Assembly: GCA_024404435.1 (NCBI GenBank)
Contig: JAKSPW010000050.1
Span: 1 to 8,147, forward strand
From: Clostridia bacterium
GTDB taxonomy: Bacteria; Bacillota; Clostridia; Oscillospirales; CAG-272
Reading direction: 5' to 3'
DNA: 8,147 bases
The position numbers were made by a program, and so were the translations under genes. Every line of letters starts with the position of its first letter. Positions within the stretch are counted from its first letter, which is position 1. The notes under the pieces are model-generated. The model had not been told where the DNA came from, ran no database searches, and was given only the letters and a program-made list of their open reading frames with translations. Positions 1-7,158 of this stretch are shown one piece after another.

Positions 1-1
1 C

Positions 2-652
2 GCCGAAATTGAAAACGGGACGACGTCGGAGGACATGGGACTCGCGGTCGGAGACAGGATCATAAGGATCGGCTCCGTGCGCGTATTCACTGCAAACGAC
101 GTTCAGTACGAGATCATGCGGCAGGGAATAAAACCGCTTGATATCACAGTAATGAGAGACGGCGAAAGAATCACTTTTGAGGATATCACTTTTCCGACCG
201 TTACCGAGCAGGGTGCGACCTTTGGGATGAGGGACTTTGCCTTTTCCATAGAAGAAAAGAACTTCGCAAATACGGCAAAGCACGCTTTTGCAAGGTCTTA
301 CTCGTCTATCAAGATGGTCTATGATTCTCTTGCGGATCTGATAAAAGGAAGATACGGTGTTGAGAGCGTTTCCGGGCCCGTAGGCGTTACCGAAGCTCTC
401 GGCGAGGCTGCGAAGGAAGGCGGAGCGGACTTTATTTACCTTGCCGCGTTCATAAGCATAAACCTCGGCGTAATGAATCTTCTGCCGTTACCTGCTCTTG
501 ACGGAGGACGACTGCTTTTCCAAATAATCGAGCTTATCAGGCGTAAACCCGTATCCAAAAAAATCGAAGGATACGTACACGGTGCAGGGCTTCTCGTTCT
601 GCTTTCACTGATTTTCGTAATAACAGTCAAAGACGTAATACACTTGTTCTGA
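2..652 (+). CDS. rseP: RIP-type site-2 zinc metalloprotease RseP/RasP, C-terminal part (5' truncated by the window)
   Basis: This is a membrane-embedded zinc metalloprotease that cleaves substrates such as anti-sigma factors or signal-peptide remnants within the bilayer. The frame is open from base 2, so the true start and the HExxH zinc site lie upstream; 216 residues are visible. They open inside a PDZ domain (GLAVGDRIIRIG near bases 35-73), followed by the conserved SGPVGV segment (around 370-387). Next is a hydrophobic segment leading into NLLPLPALDGG, the family's second metal-binding motif, whose Asp codon is at 500-502. A last membrane helix (about 580-640) ends the protein. An internal ATG at 35 falls inside the PDZ domain and is not the start. 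The neighbour is ispG, the usual clostridial order. Family assignment is firm; the in vivo substrate is unknown. Confidence 0.95.
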   Translation, partial: AEIENGTTSEDMGLAVGDRIIRIGSVRVFTANDVQYEIMRQGIKPLDITVMRDGERITFEDITFPTVTEQGATFGMRDFAFSIEEKNFANTAKHAFARSYSSIKMVYDSLADLIKGRYGVESVSGPVGVTEALGEAAKEGGADFIYLAAFISINLGVMNLLPLPALDGGRLLFQIIELIRRKPVSKKIEGYVHGAGLLVLLSLIFVITVKDVIHLF

Positions 653-676
653 TTCAGCTGCCTGAGGGCGGCTGAA
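653..676 (+). other. Intercistronic hairpin between rseP and ispG
   Basis: The bases right after the rseP stop form a 10-bp stem: 653-662 pairs with 667-676, with one G-T wobble and a four-base loop TGAG. The sequence after it (ATATTCTG) has no T tract, so it is a poor intrinsic terminator. The ispG ribosome binding site begins about 10 nt downstream. Inference: it may protect an mRNA end, mark a processing site or partly attenuate read-through. The stem is seen directly; its role is a guess. Confidence 0.5.
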
Positions 677-698
677 ATATTCTGAAAAGGAAATTGAA

Positions 699-1772
699 AT
701 GACAAGAAGACAATCAAAAACCGTTCGCATCGGAAAAACGGCAATCGGCGGAAACTGTCCCGTCGCCGTACAGTCGATGACAAACGTTTCTGCACATGAT
801 TTCGAAGGAACTCTCGCTCAGCTTCAATCTCTTCAGGACGCGGGGTGCGATATTGCCCGTATAGCAGTACCCGACGAGGATACAGCTCCGGTTTTCGAAT
901 ATGCCAAAAACGGAGGTATCACGATGCCTCTGGTAGCAGATATCCATTTTGATTATAAGATCGCGCTTGCCGCACTCAGACACGGCGCGGATAAAATAAG
1001 GATCAACCCCGGTAATATCGGTGAGGAATGGAAAGTCCGCGAAGTGGCGGAAGCGTGCAAGGCATCGGGCGTTCCGATAAGGATCGGAGTAAACAGCGGC
1101 TCGCTCGACAGAAAGCTTCTTGAAAAATACGGCTCTCCGACGGGCGAGGCTATCGCCGAATCGGCGCTTCTGCAGGCGGAAATGCTTGAAAAGTTCGGCT
1201 TTTCTGATACTGTTATTTCGATCAAATCTTCAGACGTTCCGAAGATGATAGAGGCATCAAAGATCGTTGCCGCAAACAGTGATTATCCTCTTCACCTCGG
1301 CGTTACCGAGGCCGGAGATAAATACAGTGGGATCATTAAGAATTCAGTCGGAATAGGCTCACTGCTGACCGACGGCATCGGCGACACCATCAGGGTCTCC
1401 CTGACCGCGGATCCCACGGATGAAGTTAAAGCGGGAATCGAAATACTGCGCTCTGTGGGGCTTTGGGAACGCGGAGGCGTGAATATTATTTCCTGTCCCA
1501 CATGCGGCAGAACAAAGGTAGATATTATAGATCTCGTCTCAAAGCTTCGTGAGGCGACCTCAGGCATAGATACGCACGGAAAGACTGTTAACGTTGCCGT
1601 TATGGGCTGCGTCGTGAACGGTCCCGGAGAGGCGAGAGAAGCCGATTTCGGAGTTGCAGGCGGCGACGGCTTCGGAGTATTCTTCAGGCACGGAGTACCG
1701 GACGGCAGAATTGAAGAAGAAAACATAGTGCCTGAACTGATAAATCACATAATCAAGTTTATCGAAGAATAA
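699..1772 (+). CDS. ispG: 4-hydroxy-3-methylbut-2-enyl diphosphate synthase (IspG/GcpE)
   Basis: IspG is a cytosolic 4Fe-4S enzyme that reductively converts methylerythritol cyclodiphosphate to HMBPP, the penultimate step of the MEP isoprenoid pathway. At 357 residues it has the normal bacterial length. The N-terminal TIM-barrel part carries VRIGKTAIGG, PVAVQSMTN (about residues 22-30) and VADIHFDYKIAL (about 79-90). The C-terminal cluster domain has Cys266 and Cys269 (CPTCGR) and Cys304 (MGCVVNGPGEA), the three expected cluster ligands, with the conserved Glu311 that completes the site in this family. The ATG at 699 is set by AAGGA at 687-691, 7 nt upstream. It follows rseP by 46 nt and precedes polC by 14 nt, so it is very probably cotranscribed with both. 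No defect is visible. Confidence 0.97.
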   Translation: MTRRQSKTVRIGKTAIGGNCPVAVQSMTNVSAHDFEGTLAQLQSLQDAGCDIARIAVPDEDTAPVFEYAKNGGITMPLVADIHFDYKIALAALRHGADKIRINPGNIGEEWKVREVAEACKASGVPIRIGVNSGSLDRKLLEKYGSPTGEAIAESALLQAEMLEKFGFSDTVISIKSSDVPKMIEASKIVAANSDYPLHLGVTEAGDKYSGIIKNSVGIGSLLTDGIGDTIRVSLTADPTDEVKAGIEILRSVGLWERGGVNIISCPTCGRTKVDIIDLVSKLREATSGIDTHGKTVNVAVMGCVVNGPGEAREADFGVAGGDGFGVFFRHGVPDGRIEEENIVPELINHIIKFIEE

Positions 1773-1786
1773 AAAAGGATTACAAA

Positions 1787-4700
1787 ATGTCAGACGGAAA
1801 GAAGACTCTTTACGAGCGATTCGGAAAATTCGACAGAGCATACGAATATAAGAACATATTCGACAACGCTCTCATCGAATCAATGAAGCTCGACCGTGAC
1901 AATAAAATACTTGAACTGAAGATCTCACTTCCGAAGATCGTGTCGAAGTCGGATATCTACTCGCTCGAGGAATCACTCGCGGCTTTCTACGACCTCAGAG
2001 TCGTAAGAATTCTGACGACGTATCCGCCCGAGGAGTTTTCTCCGTCATATATCAGAGACGTTCTCACCGAAGCCTCACGTGTCGGTGCTGTTATCAACGG
2101 GTTCTTTTCCGATATGACTCTGAACGTCAGAGACCACGACATTGAGATCTCAATTCCTTTCCTTCAGGGCGGAATCGATCTTCTCGACACGGCAACGACT
2201 TCGCAGATCATTTCCGCGATACTGATGAGTGAATTCGGTGAAAGATATAACGTAAATATCGAAAAATCCGAAGACGCATCGGCCCGTTTTGCCGAATTCG
2301 AAAAAAGACAGCTTGCCGAGCTCAACAGCCGTTCGCAGAGTATTTACGAGGAAGAGGAGAAGCGAATTGCTTATTCTGTGAAGTCGGAAGAAAAAGAAAA
2401 GAAAGAAGAAAACCCGCTCAATCTTAAGAGAGTTGATTCGCTCTTTGAAGGCTCGGATACGGTAAGCGAAGAAAACGGTATTGTGGTATCGGGCAGAATG
2501 AAATTCGATATTTCTTCTCCCGAAAACGTCGCGGGACTTGAATTTGTACCGGAAGGTATCGTTCCTCTCCGATCGATAAAGAGTAACGCCAAGAACGTTA
2601 TCGTGGTCGGCGAGGTCTTTCAGATCACGTCAAAGGAGCTTCGACGCGGTGAAAAGGTCGCCGTCACCATCGGCATCACCGACCTTGACGCATCTCTTTT
2701 TCTTAAAACAACGGTAGCAGGAGAAGCCCTTGATGAAGTAATGGGCACATTCAAGGTCGGTAAATCCTATGTCGTCAGAGGAAACATCAGGACGGATAAT
2801 TTCGACGGCGAACTGTATATGCAGTATTCCGACGCTGCAAAGGTCAAAAGAGTGCTTCGTGAAGATAAGTCCGAAGAAAAAAGAGTCGAGCTTCATCTTC
2901 ATACCTGCATGTCAGCAATGGACGCGATCAGCAAAGCTGATGAGGTCGTAAAGACTGCCGCAAGATGGGGACATCCCGCAGTTGCCATCACGGATCACGG
3001 AAACCTGCAGAATTTCCCGGTAGCGATGCTCACCGCAGAAGGACTTGCAAAGGACGGAAAATTTGCTCCGAAGGTCATTTACGGTCTTGAAGGATACTTC
3101 GTCGACGATACCCAGAGAGCCGCTTATAAGGGAGAAGACATCACGTTCGACGATGAATTCGCCGTATTCGATATAGAAACGACGGGCCTTTCAGCCTCAA
3201 ACTGCAAGATCACGGAGATCGGTGCCGTCATCACCAAAAAAGGTGAGATAACCGAAAAATACGGAACTTTCGTAAATCCCGGTGTACATATTCCCGAGAA
3301 CATCACGGAATTAACGGGCATAACGGATGAAATGGTCGCCGAAGCGAGACCGATTTCCGAAGTTCTTCCCGAATTTCTTGAGTTCTGCGGCGGCAGAATG
3401 CTCGTTGCGCACAACGCATCGTTTGATACAGGGTTCATCCGCTTTGCCGCCGAAGAAAACGGAATCGAATTCACTAATCCTTATCTTGATACGGTTGCAG
3501 TATCAAGGTATCTCAATCCCAACGCAAAGAATCACAAGCTCGACACGCTTGCCGAGCTTTACGGACTCGGGGACTTCAATCATCACAGAGCGTCCGACGA
3601 CGCCGAGATGCTTGCTCTCATCTTCAATAAGATGACGTCACGCCTTAAGGAAGAGGGAATAAGCGATATCTCAAAGCTCAATTACATCATGAGCGAAAAG
3701 GCGGACCCGCTAAAACTCAAAACGTATCATCAGATAATTCTCGTAAAAAATCAGGTCGGTCTTAAAAACCTCTATAAGCTCGTTTCCGATTCATACCTTA
3801 AGTACTATCGCAGATACCCGAGAATACCGAAAACGAGGCTTCAGGAGCTTCGTGAAGGCCTTATAATAGGCTCTGCCTGCGAGGCAGGAGAACTCTTCAG
3901 AGCTCTTGTCGACAAGAAGTCCGAAAGCGAGATACTTGAGATAGCATCCTTCTACGATTATCTTGAGATACAGCCGATATCCAACAACTCATTCATGATC
4001 GCCGAGGGTACTGCCGCCGACGAAGAAGAGCTGAGAGATTACAACAGAAAGATAATCGAGATCGGCAAAAAACTCGGTAAACCCGTCGTTGCGACCTGCG
4101 ACGCGCATTATCTCGATCCGGAGGACGAGATATACAGACGTATCCTTTTGTCGGGTCTCAAATTCAAGGACGCCGACAGAGAGACGAAGCTCTACTACCG
4201 CACGACGGAGGAAATGCTTGCGGAATTCGATTATCTCGGCGAAGAAACGGCAAGGGAAGTCGTTATCACGAATCCGAACAAGATTGCAGAGATGATCGAG
4301 GAAGTAAGACCGATCCCGAAGGGGAACTATCCTCCTCATATCGACGGAGCCGAAGAAGAACTGACGGAAAAATGCCACGCGCTTGCCAAAGAAATGTACG
4401 GCGATCCGCTTCCCGAGGAAGTGTCGTCGAGACTTGAGCGTGAGCTCGGCTCGATTATTTCCAACGGTTATGCGATCATGTACATCATTGCCCGCAAGCT
4501 CGTTGAAAACAGCGAATCAAAGGGCTATCAGGTAGGCTCGAGAGGCTCGGTCGGCTCATCCTTTGCCGCAACCATGGCGGGCATCACGCGAGTCAATCCG
4601 CTTCCGCCTCATTACAGATGCCTGAAGTGCAGATATTCCGATTTCAAGTCGTTCAAGGAAGAACAGCCGAACGCTAAATCCGGCTTTGACCTTACACCGA

Positions 4701-6214
4701 AGAAATGCCCGATCTGCGGAGAAGAGATGTACCGCGACGGACACGATATTCCTTTCGAGACGTTCCTCGGATTCTACGGAGACAAGGTTCCCGATATCGA
4801 CCTGAACTTCTCCGGAGACGTTCAGGGAGACGCTCACAAGTTCACCGAAGTTCTCTTCGGCGCGGGAAAAGCTTTCAAGGCAGGTACCATCGGTACTCTT
4901 GCCGCGAAGACAGCATACGGCTTTACGGCTCACTACCTTGAGGATAAGGGAATCTCCGTTTCCCGTGCCGAAATGGAAAGACTTATTGCAGGCTGTGTAG
5001 GAGTTAAGAGGACGACCGGCCAGCATCCCGGCGGAATCATCGTCGTTCCCGCAGAGTATGAGGTTTACGATTTCTGCCCCGTACAGCATCCCGCAGACGA
5101 CCCGGATTCGGATATTATTACAACTCATTTCGAGTTCAAATATCTGCACGATACGATCCTCAAGCTTGACATTCTCGGACACGATATTCCGACGAAATAC
5201 AAGCGTCTTGAGGAGTATTCGGGTACGAACATCCTCGATGTGCCGATGTCAGATCCCGCGGTTTATAAGCTGTTTACGTCTACTGAACCGATTGGCGTTA
5301 CTCCGCAGCAGATTAACAGCGAAACGGGAACGATGGGACTTCCCGAATTCGGCACACGATTCATCCGCGGCGTTCTGATGGATGCCCGTCCCGAGAACTT
5401 TGCAGACCTTCTTCAGATTTCCGGACTTACCCACGGCACGGGAGTCTGGCTCGGCAACGCCGACGAGCTCATCAAGAGCGGCACTTGCACGATCAAGGAC
5501 GTTATCGGATGCCGTGACGACATCATGCTGACTCTTATCCATAAGTACGGAATGGATAAGAAGCTCTCGTTCGACATTATGGAAAAAGTCCGTAAGGGCA
5601 AGGGACTGTCTCCCGAGCACGAAGGAGCAATGAGAGAGAATAACGTCCCCGACTGGTATATCGACTCCTGCAAGAAGATAAAATACATGTTCCCGAAGGC
5701 TCACGCAGCCGCCTACGTCATGGACGCCCTGAGGCTCGCATGGTATAAGATCTACTATCCCGTAGTATTTTACGCCGCATACTTTACCGCGGCTCCCGAC
5801 GGCTTCGATGCTGAGATCGTCATGGGAGGGAAGGACTTCGTTGCTCCGAAGATCAAGGAGATGACGAAGCCCGGCGTTGATCTTTCTCAGAAGGAAGCCG
5901 ATCTTCTCGATGCTCTTTATCTCGTCAACGAATACTATCAGAGAGGATATTCGTTCCTGCCCGTTGACTACGAGCACTCGGATGCTCACAAGTTCATTCC
6001 GGAAGACGGTAAAATAAGGCTCCCGTTTGATTCGATGTCCGGTGTCGGCTCCGCTGCTGCTGAGAGTATCGTTGCGGCAAGAGAGAGCGGCAAGGTCTTC
6101 TCGATCGACGATTTGTCAAGAGAAAGCACCGCGTCGAAAACCGTGATCGAGATGCTTGAAAAGAACAACGTCTTCAGAGGCCTTTCAAAAACAAATCAGC
6201 TTTCGATGTTCTGA
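1787..6214 (+). CDS. polC: DNA polymerase III alpha subunit, PolC type
   Basis: PolC is the main replicative DNA polymerase of Firmicutes, with a built-in 3'-5' proofreading exonuclease. The 1475 residues compare with about 1440 in Bacillus. Domains in order: N-terminal domain (1 to about 165), charged linker (about 165-215), OB fold (about 270-357), and a PHP domain (HLHT at 370-373, CDAH at 771-774). The PHP domain is interrupted by a DnaQ-like exonuclease with D462-I-E464, H542/D547 and H600-x-A-x-x-D605. The polymerase core follows, with GSRGSVGSS (917-925), a four-Cys zinc site (945, 948, 974, 977), catalytic Asp1003 and Asp1005 in PDIDLNFSG, and Asp1128 in LKLDILGHD. A helix-hairpin-helix (GVG at 1419-1421) follows, and the protein ends in QLSMF, a clamp-binding motif. 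AAGGA at 1775-1779 sets the ATG. All catalytic residues examined are intact. Confidence 0.98.
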   Translation: MSDGKKTLYERFGKFDRAYEYKNIFDNALIESMKLDRDNKILELKISLPKIVSKSDIYSLEESLAAFYDLRVVRILTTYPPEEFSPSYIRDVLTEASRVGAVINGFFSDMTLNVRDHDIEISIPFLQGGIDLLDTATTSQIISAILMSEFGERYNVNIEKSEDASARFAEFEKRQLAELNSRSQSIYEEEEKRIAYSVKSEEKEKKEENPLNLKRVDSLFEGSDTVSEENGIVVSGRMKFDISSPENVAGLEFVPEGIVPLRSIKSNAKNVIVVGEVFQITSKELRRGEKVAVTIGITDLDASLFLKTTVAGEALDEVMGTFKVGKSYVVRGNIRTDNFDGELYMQYSDAAKVKRVLREDKSEEKRVELHLHTCMSAMDAISKADEVVKTAARWGHPAVAITDHGNLQNFPVAMLTAEGLAKDGKFAPKVIYGLEGYFVDDTQRAAYKGEDITFDDEFAVFDIETTGLSASNCKITEIGAVITKKGEITEKYGTFVNPGVHIPENITELTGITDEMVAEARPISEVLPEFLEFCGGRMLVAHNASFDTGFIRFAAEENGIEFTNPYLDTVAVSRYLNPNAKNHKLDTLAELYGLGDFNHHRASDDAEMLALIFNKMTSRLKEEGISDISKLNYIMSEKADPLKLKTYHQIILVKNQVGLKNLYKLVSDSYLKYYRRYPRIPKTRLQELREGLIIGSACEAGELFRALVDKKSESEILEIASFYDYLEIQPISNNSFMIAEGTAADEEELRDYNRKIIEIGKKLGKPVVATCDAHYLDPEDEIYRRILLSGLKFKDADRETKLYYRTTEEMLAEFDYLGEETAREVVITNPNKIAEMIEEVRPIPKGNYPPHIDGAEEELTEKCHALAKEMYGDPLPEEVSSRLERELGSIISNGYAIMYIIARKLVENSESKGYQVGSRGSVGSSFAATMAGITRVNPLPPHYRCLKCRYSDFKSFKEEQPNAKSGFDLTPKKCPICGEEMYRDGHDIPFETFLGFYGDKVPDIDLNFSGDVQGDAHKFTEVLFGAGKAFKAGTIGTLAAKTAYGFTAHYLEDKGISVSRAEMERLIAGCVGVKRTTGQHPGGIIVVPAEYEVYDFCPVQHPADDPDSDIITTHFEFKYLHDTILKLDILGHDIPTKYKRLEEYSGTNILDVPMSDPAVYKLFTSTEPIGVTPQQINSETGTMGLPEFGTRFIRGVLMDARPENFADLLQISGLTHGTGVWLGNADELIKSGTCTIKDVIGCRDDIMLTLIHKYGMDKKLSFDIMEKVRKGKGLSPEHEGAMRENNVPDWYIDSCKKIKYMFPKAHAAAYVMDALRLAWYKIYYPVVFYAAYFTAAPDGFDAEIVMGGKDFVAPKIKEMTKPGVDLSQKEADLLDALYLVNEYYQRGYSFLPVDYEHSDAHKFIPEDGKIRLPFDSMSGVGSAAAESIVAARESGKVFSIDDLSRESTASKTVIEMLEKNNVFRGLSKTNQLSMF

Positions 6215-6220
6215 CTTTGA

Positions 6221-6254
6221 TATACGCAGATGCCGGATCCGGCATCTGCGTATA
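6221..6254 (+). terminator. Perfect 34-nt palindrome after polC, probable terminator
   Basis: Seven bases after the polC stop, bases 6221-6254 form an uninterrupted inverted repeat centred on GGATCC: a 15-bp stem (6221-6235 with 6240-6254) and a GATC loop. Its position at the operon end and its GC-rich stem suggest transcription termination. The downstream sequence (CATTTAGTTATAT) is only AT-rich, without a clean T run, so it is not a textbook intrinsic terminator. It may instead block exonucleases or act with Rho. Confidence 0.65.
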
Positions 6255-6271
6255 CATTTAGTTATATCATG

Positions 6272-6313
6272 TCAAAATACACAACTATATGTAGAAATAT
6301 TGTGCATTTTTGA
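6272..6313. repeat. Imperfect AT-rich inverted repeat upstream of the xpt promoter
   Basis: AAAATACACAA (6274-6284) is matched by TTGTGCATTTT (6300-6310), an 11-nt inverted repeat with one mismatch. It extends outward by TC/GA if one T is bulged. The arms are 15 nt apart and the repeat ends 14 nt before the -35 box of the xpt promoter. It could be an operator, a weak hairpin or chance in AT-rich DNA. The rest of 6255-6327 holds no gene that I can support. Confidence 0.3.
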
Positions 6314-6327
6314 GTAAAAACGCCATC

Positions 6328-6356
6328 TTGATTTTTATATATTATAATACTATAAT
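6328..6356 (+). promoter_or_regulatory. Sigma-A-type promoter for xpt
   Basis: The -35 box is TTGATT (6328-6333) and the -10 box TATAAT (6351-6356), separated by exactly 17 nt. A second TATAAT at 6343-6348 lacks a correctly spaced -35. The start of transcription would be near 6363, giving a leader of about 130 nt before the xpt ATG. The surrounding DNA is very AT-rich, so chance matches are easier here, but the spacing is ideal and the location suits the next gene. Confidence 0.72.
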
Positions 6357-6380
6357 ATTTTATGTAATAATAATATTTTT

Positions 6381-6435
6381 CCGCGCGGTTTCAGAACCCG
6401 AATATATCGTAAAATTTCGCATAAATGCTGCGCGG
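6381..6435 (+). promoter_or_regulatory. Structured xpt leader: GC-rich helix enclosing a possible aptamer-like region
   Basis: CCGCGCGG (6381-6388) can pair with CTGCGCGG (6428-6435) as eight pairs including one G-U. This long-range helix encloses about 39 nt. Inside it, either a GGTT/AACC hairpin (6387-6390 with 6395-6398, competing with the inner end of the helix) or a CGAA/TTCG pairing (6399-6402 with 6416-6419) is possible. The GC-rich arms stand out in an AT-rich intergenic region and sit just before a terminator-like hairpin, as in attenuation leaders. I see none of the guanine-riboswitch core (no TTTCTACC-like joint). The ligand, and whether it is a riboswitch at all, are unknown. Confidence 0.4.
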
Positions 6436-6439
6436 CGGC

Positions 6440-6469
6440 AACAGATTTCAAGTCTGTTTTTTGTTTTTT
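6440..6469 (+). terminator. Terminator-like hairpin in the xpt leader (possible attenuator)
   Basis: AACAGATT (6440-6447) pairs with AGTCTGTT (6451-6458) in an 8-bp stem with one G-U pair and a three-base loop. The T run continues through 6469, broken only by one G at 6463. The element lies after the promoter and before the xpt ribosome binding site, where a terminator would stop transcription before the gene. That is the layout of attenuation control. The stem is short and AT-rich, so termination may be partial. I could not identify a convincing competing antiterminator. Confidence 0.55.
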
Positions 6470-6494
6470 AATTCTGCCTGAGGAGGACGTCGAG

Positions 6495-7070
6495 ATGAGA
6501 GCTCTTGAAGAAAGAATCACCCGCGAGGGCAAAGTGCTCGAAGGTAACGTTCTCAAACTGGGCAGTTTTTTAAATCAGTCTATCGATACGGCTTTTACTG
6601 CCGAAATGGCATCTGAAGTCGTTTCTCTTTTTGCAGGCGAAAGGATCACCAAGGTCCTCACCGTTGAATCGAGCGGCATCGCTTTCGGCTTTGCAATTGC
6701 AGAAAAACTCGGTGTTCCGCTTGTATTTGCAAAGAAGTCTCACGCCTCGAATCAGAGCGGAGACGTTCTCTCGGCAAAGATCCATTCATACACCCACGGG
6801 AACGACTATACCGCAACTGTCGGAGCAGAGTATCTGAGCGCCGGCGACAGCGTCCTGATCGCAGACGACTTCCTTGCGACCGGAGAGGCTCTTCACGGCC
6901 TCATGAAGATCATCGAACTTGCGGGTGCATCTCTCGCAGGCTGTGCGATCCAGGTGGAAAAGAGCTTCCAGAACGGCGGAGACGAACTGCGCCGTGCCGG
7001 AGTCCACGTAGAATCCCTCGCAATAATTGACTCTATGTCCCCCGAGGAAGGGGTCAGATTCCGTCCATAA
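6495..7070 (+). CDS. xpt: Xanthine phosphoribosyltransferase
   Basis: Xpt is a cytosolic purine salvage enzyme that joins xanthine to PRPP to give XMP, which feeds GMP synthesis. The 191 residues match the usual length of about 190. The start resembles Bacillus Xpt (ALEERITREGKVL, then LKLGSFLNQSID). TVESSGIA spans residues 56-63, and the type I phosphoribosyltransferase PRPP loop is VLIADDFLATGEA (120-132), with Asp124-Asp125 and Thr129-Gly130. EKSFQNGGDELRRAGVHVES near the C terminus is also typical. The AGGAGG site at 6481-6486, 8 nt before the ATG, is strong. The gene has its own promoter and leader and ends in its own terminator, so it is probably monocistronic. Adenine phosphoribosyltransferase is a related family, but the Xpt-type motifs favour Xpt. 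Confidence 0.93.
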   Translation: MRALEERITREGKVLEGNVLKLGSFLNQSIDTAFTAEMASEVVSLFAGERITKVLTVESSGIAFGFAIAEKLGVPLVFAKKSHASNQSGDVLSAKIHSYTHGNDYTATVGAEYLSAGDSVLIADDFLATGEALHGLMKIIELAGASLAGCAIQVEKSFQNGGDELRRAGVHVESLAIIDSMSPEEGVRFRP

Positions 7071-7103
7071 GCATCATTGCATCCTTATGGACTTTTGATT
7101 TTT
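7063..7103 (+). terminator. Rho-independent terminator overlapping the xpt stop codon
   Basis: GTCCATAAG (7063-7071) pairs perfectly with CTTATGGAC (7084-7092), a 9-bp stem with a 12-nt loop. It is followed at once by TTTT, GA and TTTTT (7093-7103). The 5' arm contains the last codons and the TAA stop (7068-7070) of xpt, so the terminator is partly coded within the gene. It should separate xpt from the lipoprotein gene downstream. Confidence 0.83.
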
Positions 7104-7104
7104 G

Positions 7105-7124
7105 TATGTAAAATTTTTTACATA
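7105..7124. promoter_or_regulatory. 20-nt palindrome upstream of the BMP lipoprotein gene, candidate operator
   Basis: TATGTAAAA (7105-7113) and TTTTACATA (7116-7124) are exact inverted repeats separated by TT. The symmetry and the position, 35 nt before the start codon and just after the xpt terminator, fit an operator overlapping the promoter of the next gene. TTGATT (7095-7100) or TTGTAT (7102-7107) could be a -35 box, but no good -10 at standard spacing is visible. AT-rich sequence raises the chance of accidental symmetry. The regulator is unknown. Confidence 0.35.
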
Positions 7125-7135
7125 AATATTTTTTA

Positions 7136-7151
7136 GCCGAAAGGCAAGGAG
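7136..7151 (+). promoter_or_regulatory. GNRA mini-hairpin followed by the ribosome binding site of the BMP gene
   Basis: GCC-GAAA-GGC (7136-7145) is a three-pair stem capped by a GAAA tetraloop. The Shine-Dalgarno sequence AAGGAG (7146-7151) abuts it, 7 nt before the ATG at 7159. The ribosome binding site is clear and fixes the start. Any stabilising effect of the tiny hairpin is speculation. Confidence 0.55.
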
Positions 7152-7158
7152 AAACAAA

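Noticed and set aside
2385..2413. Purine-rich run in polC as a possible slippage or frameshift site
   Set aside because: It encodes a Lys/Glu-rich linker between the N-terminal and OB domains, the frame continues intact, and mixed A/G runs of this sort are ordinary for such linkers.
4556..5182. 208-codon minus-strand open frame inside polC
   Set aside because: It overlaps the zinc site and catalytic Asp motifs of PolC on the opposite strand; it is a shadow of a strongly conserved gene.
5249..5989. 246-codon minus-strand open frame inside polC
   Set aside because: It lies opposite the conserved PolC polymerase region, shares its codon phase, and encodes nothing recognisable.
6269..6313. 14-codon open frame in the polC-xpt gap
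   Set aside because: No ribosome binding site, very short, and AT-rich composition makes it expected by chance.
6394..6406. PurR-box-like sequence (AACCCGAATAT) in the xpt leader
   Set aside because: Only a partial match to the Bacillus PurBox, a single copy downstream of the promoter, and without the usual second inverted box.
6381..6470. Guanine (purine) riboswitch upstream of xpt
   Set aside because: CGTAAA occurs at 6408-6413, but it is not inside a P3-like stem, and the TTTCTACC-like core joint is absent. I could not thread the known aptamer.
6425..6481. 18-codon leader peptide whose TGA touches the xpt ribosome binding site
   Set aside because: It has no ribosome binding site of its own, spans the terminator T tract, and its amino acids show no regulatory codon run linked to purine metabolism.
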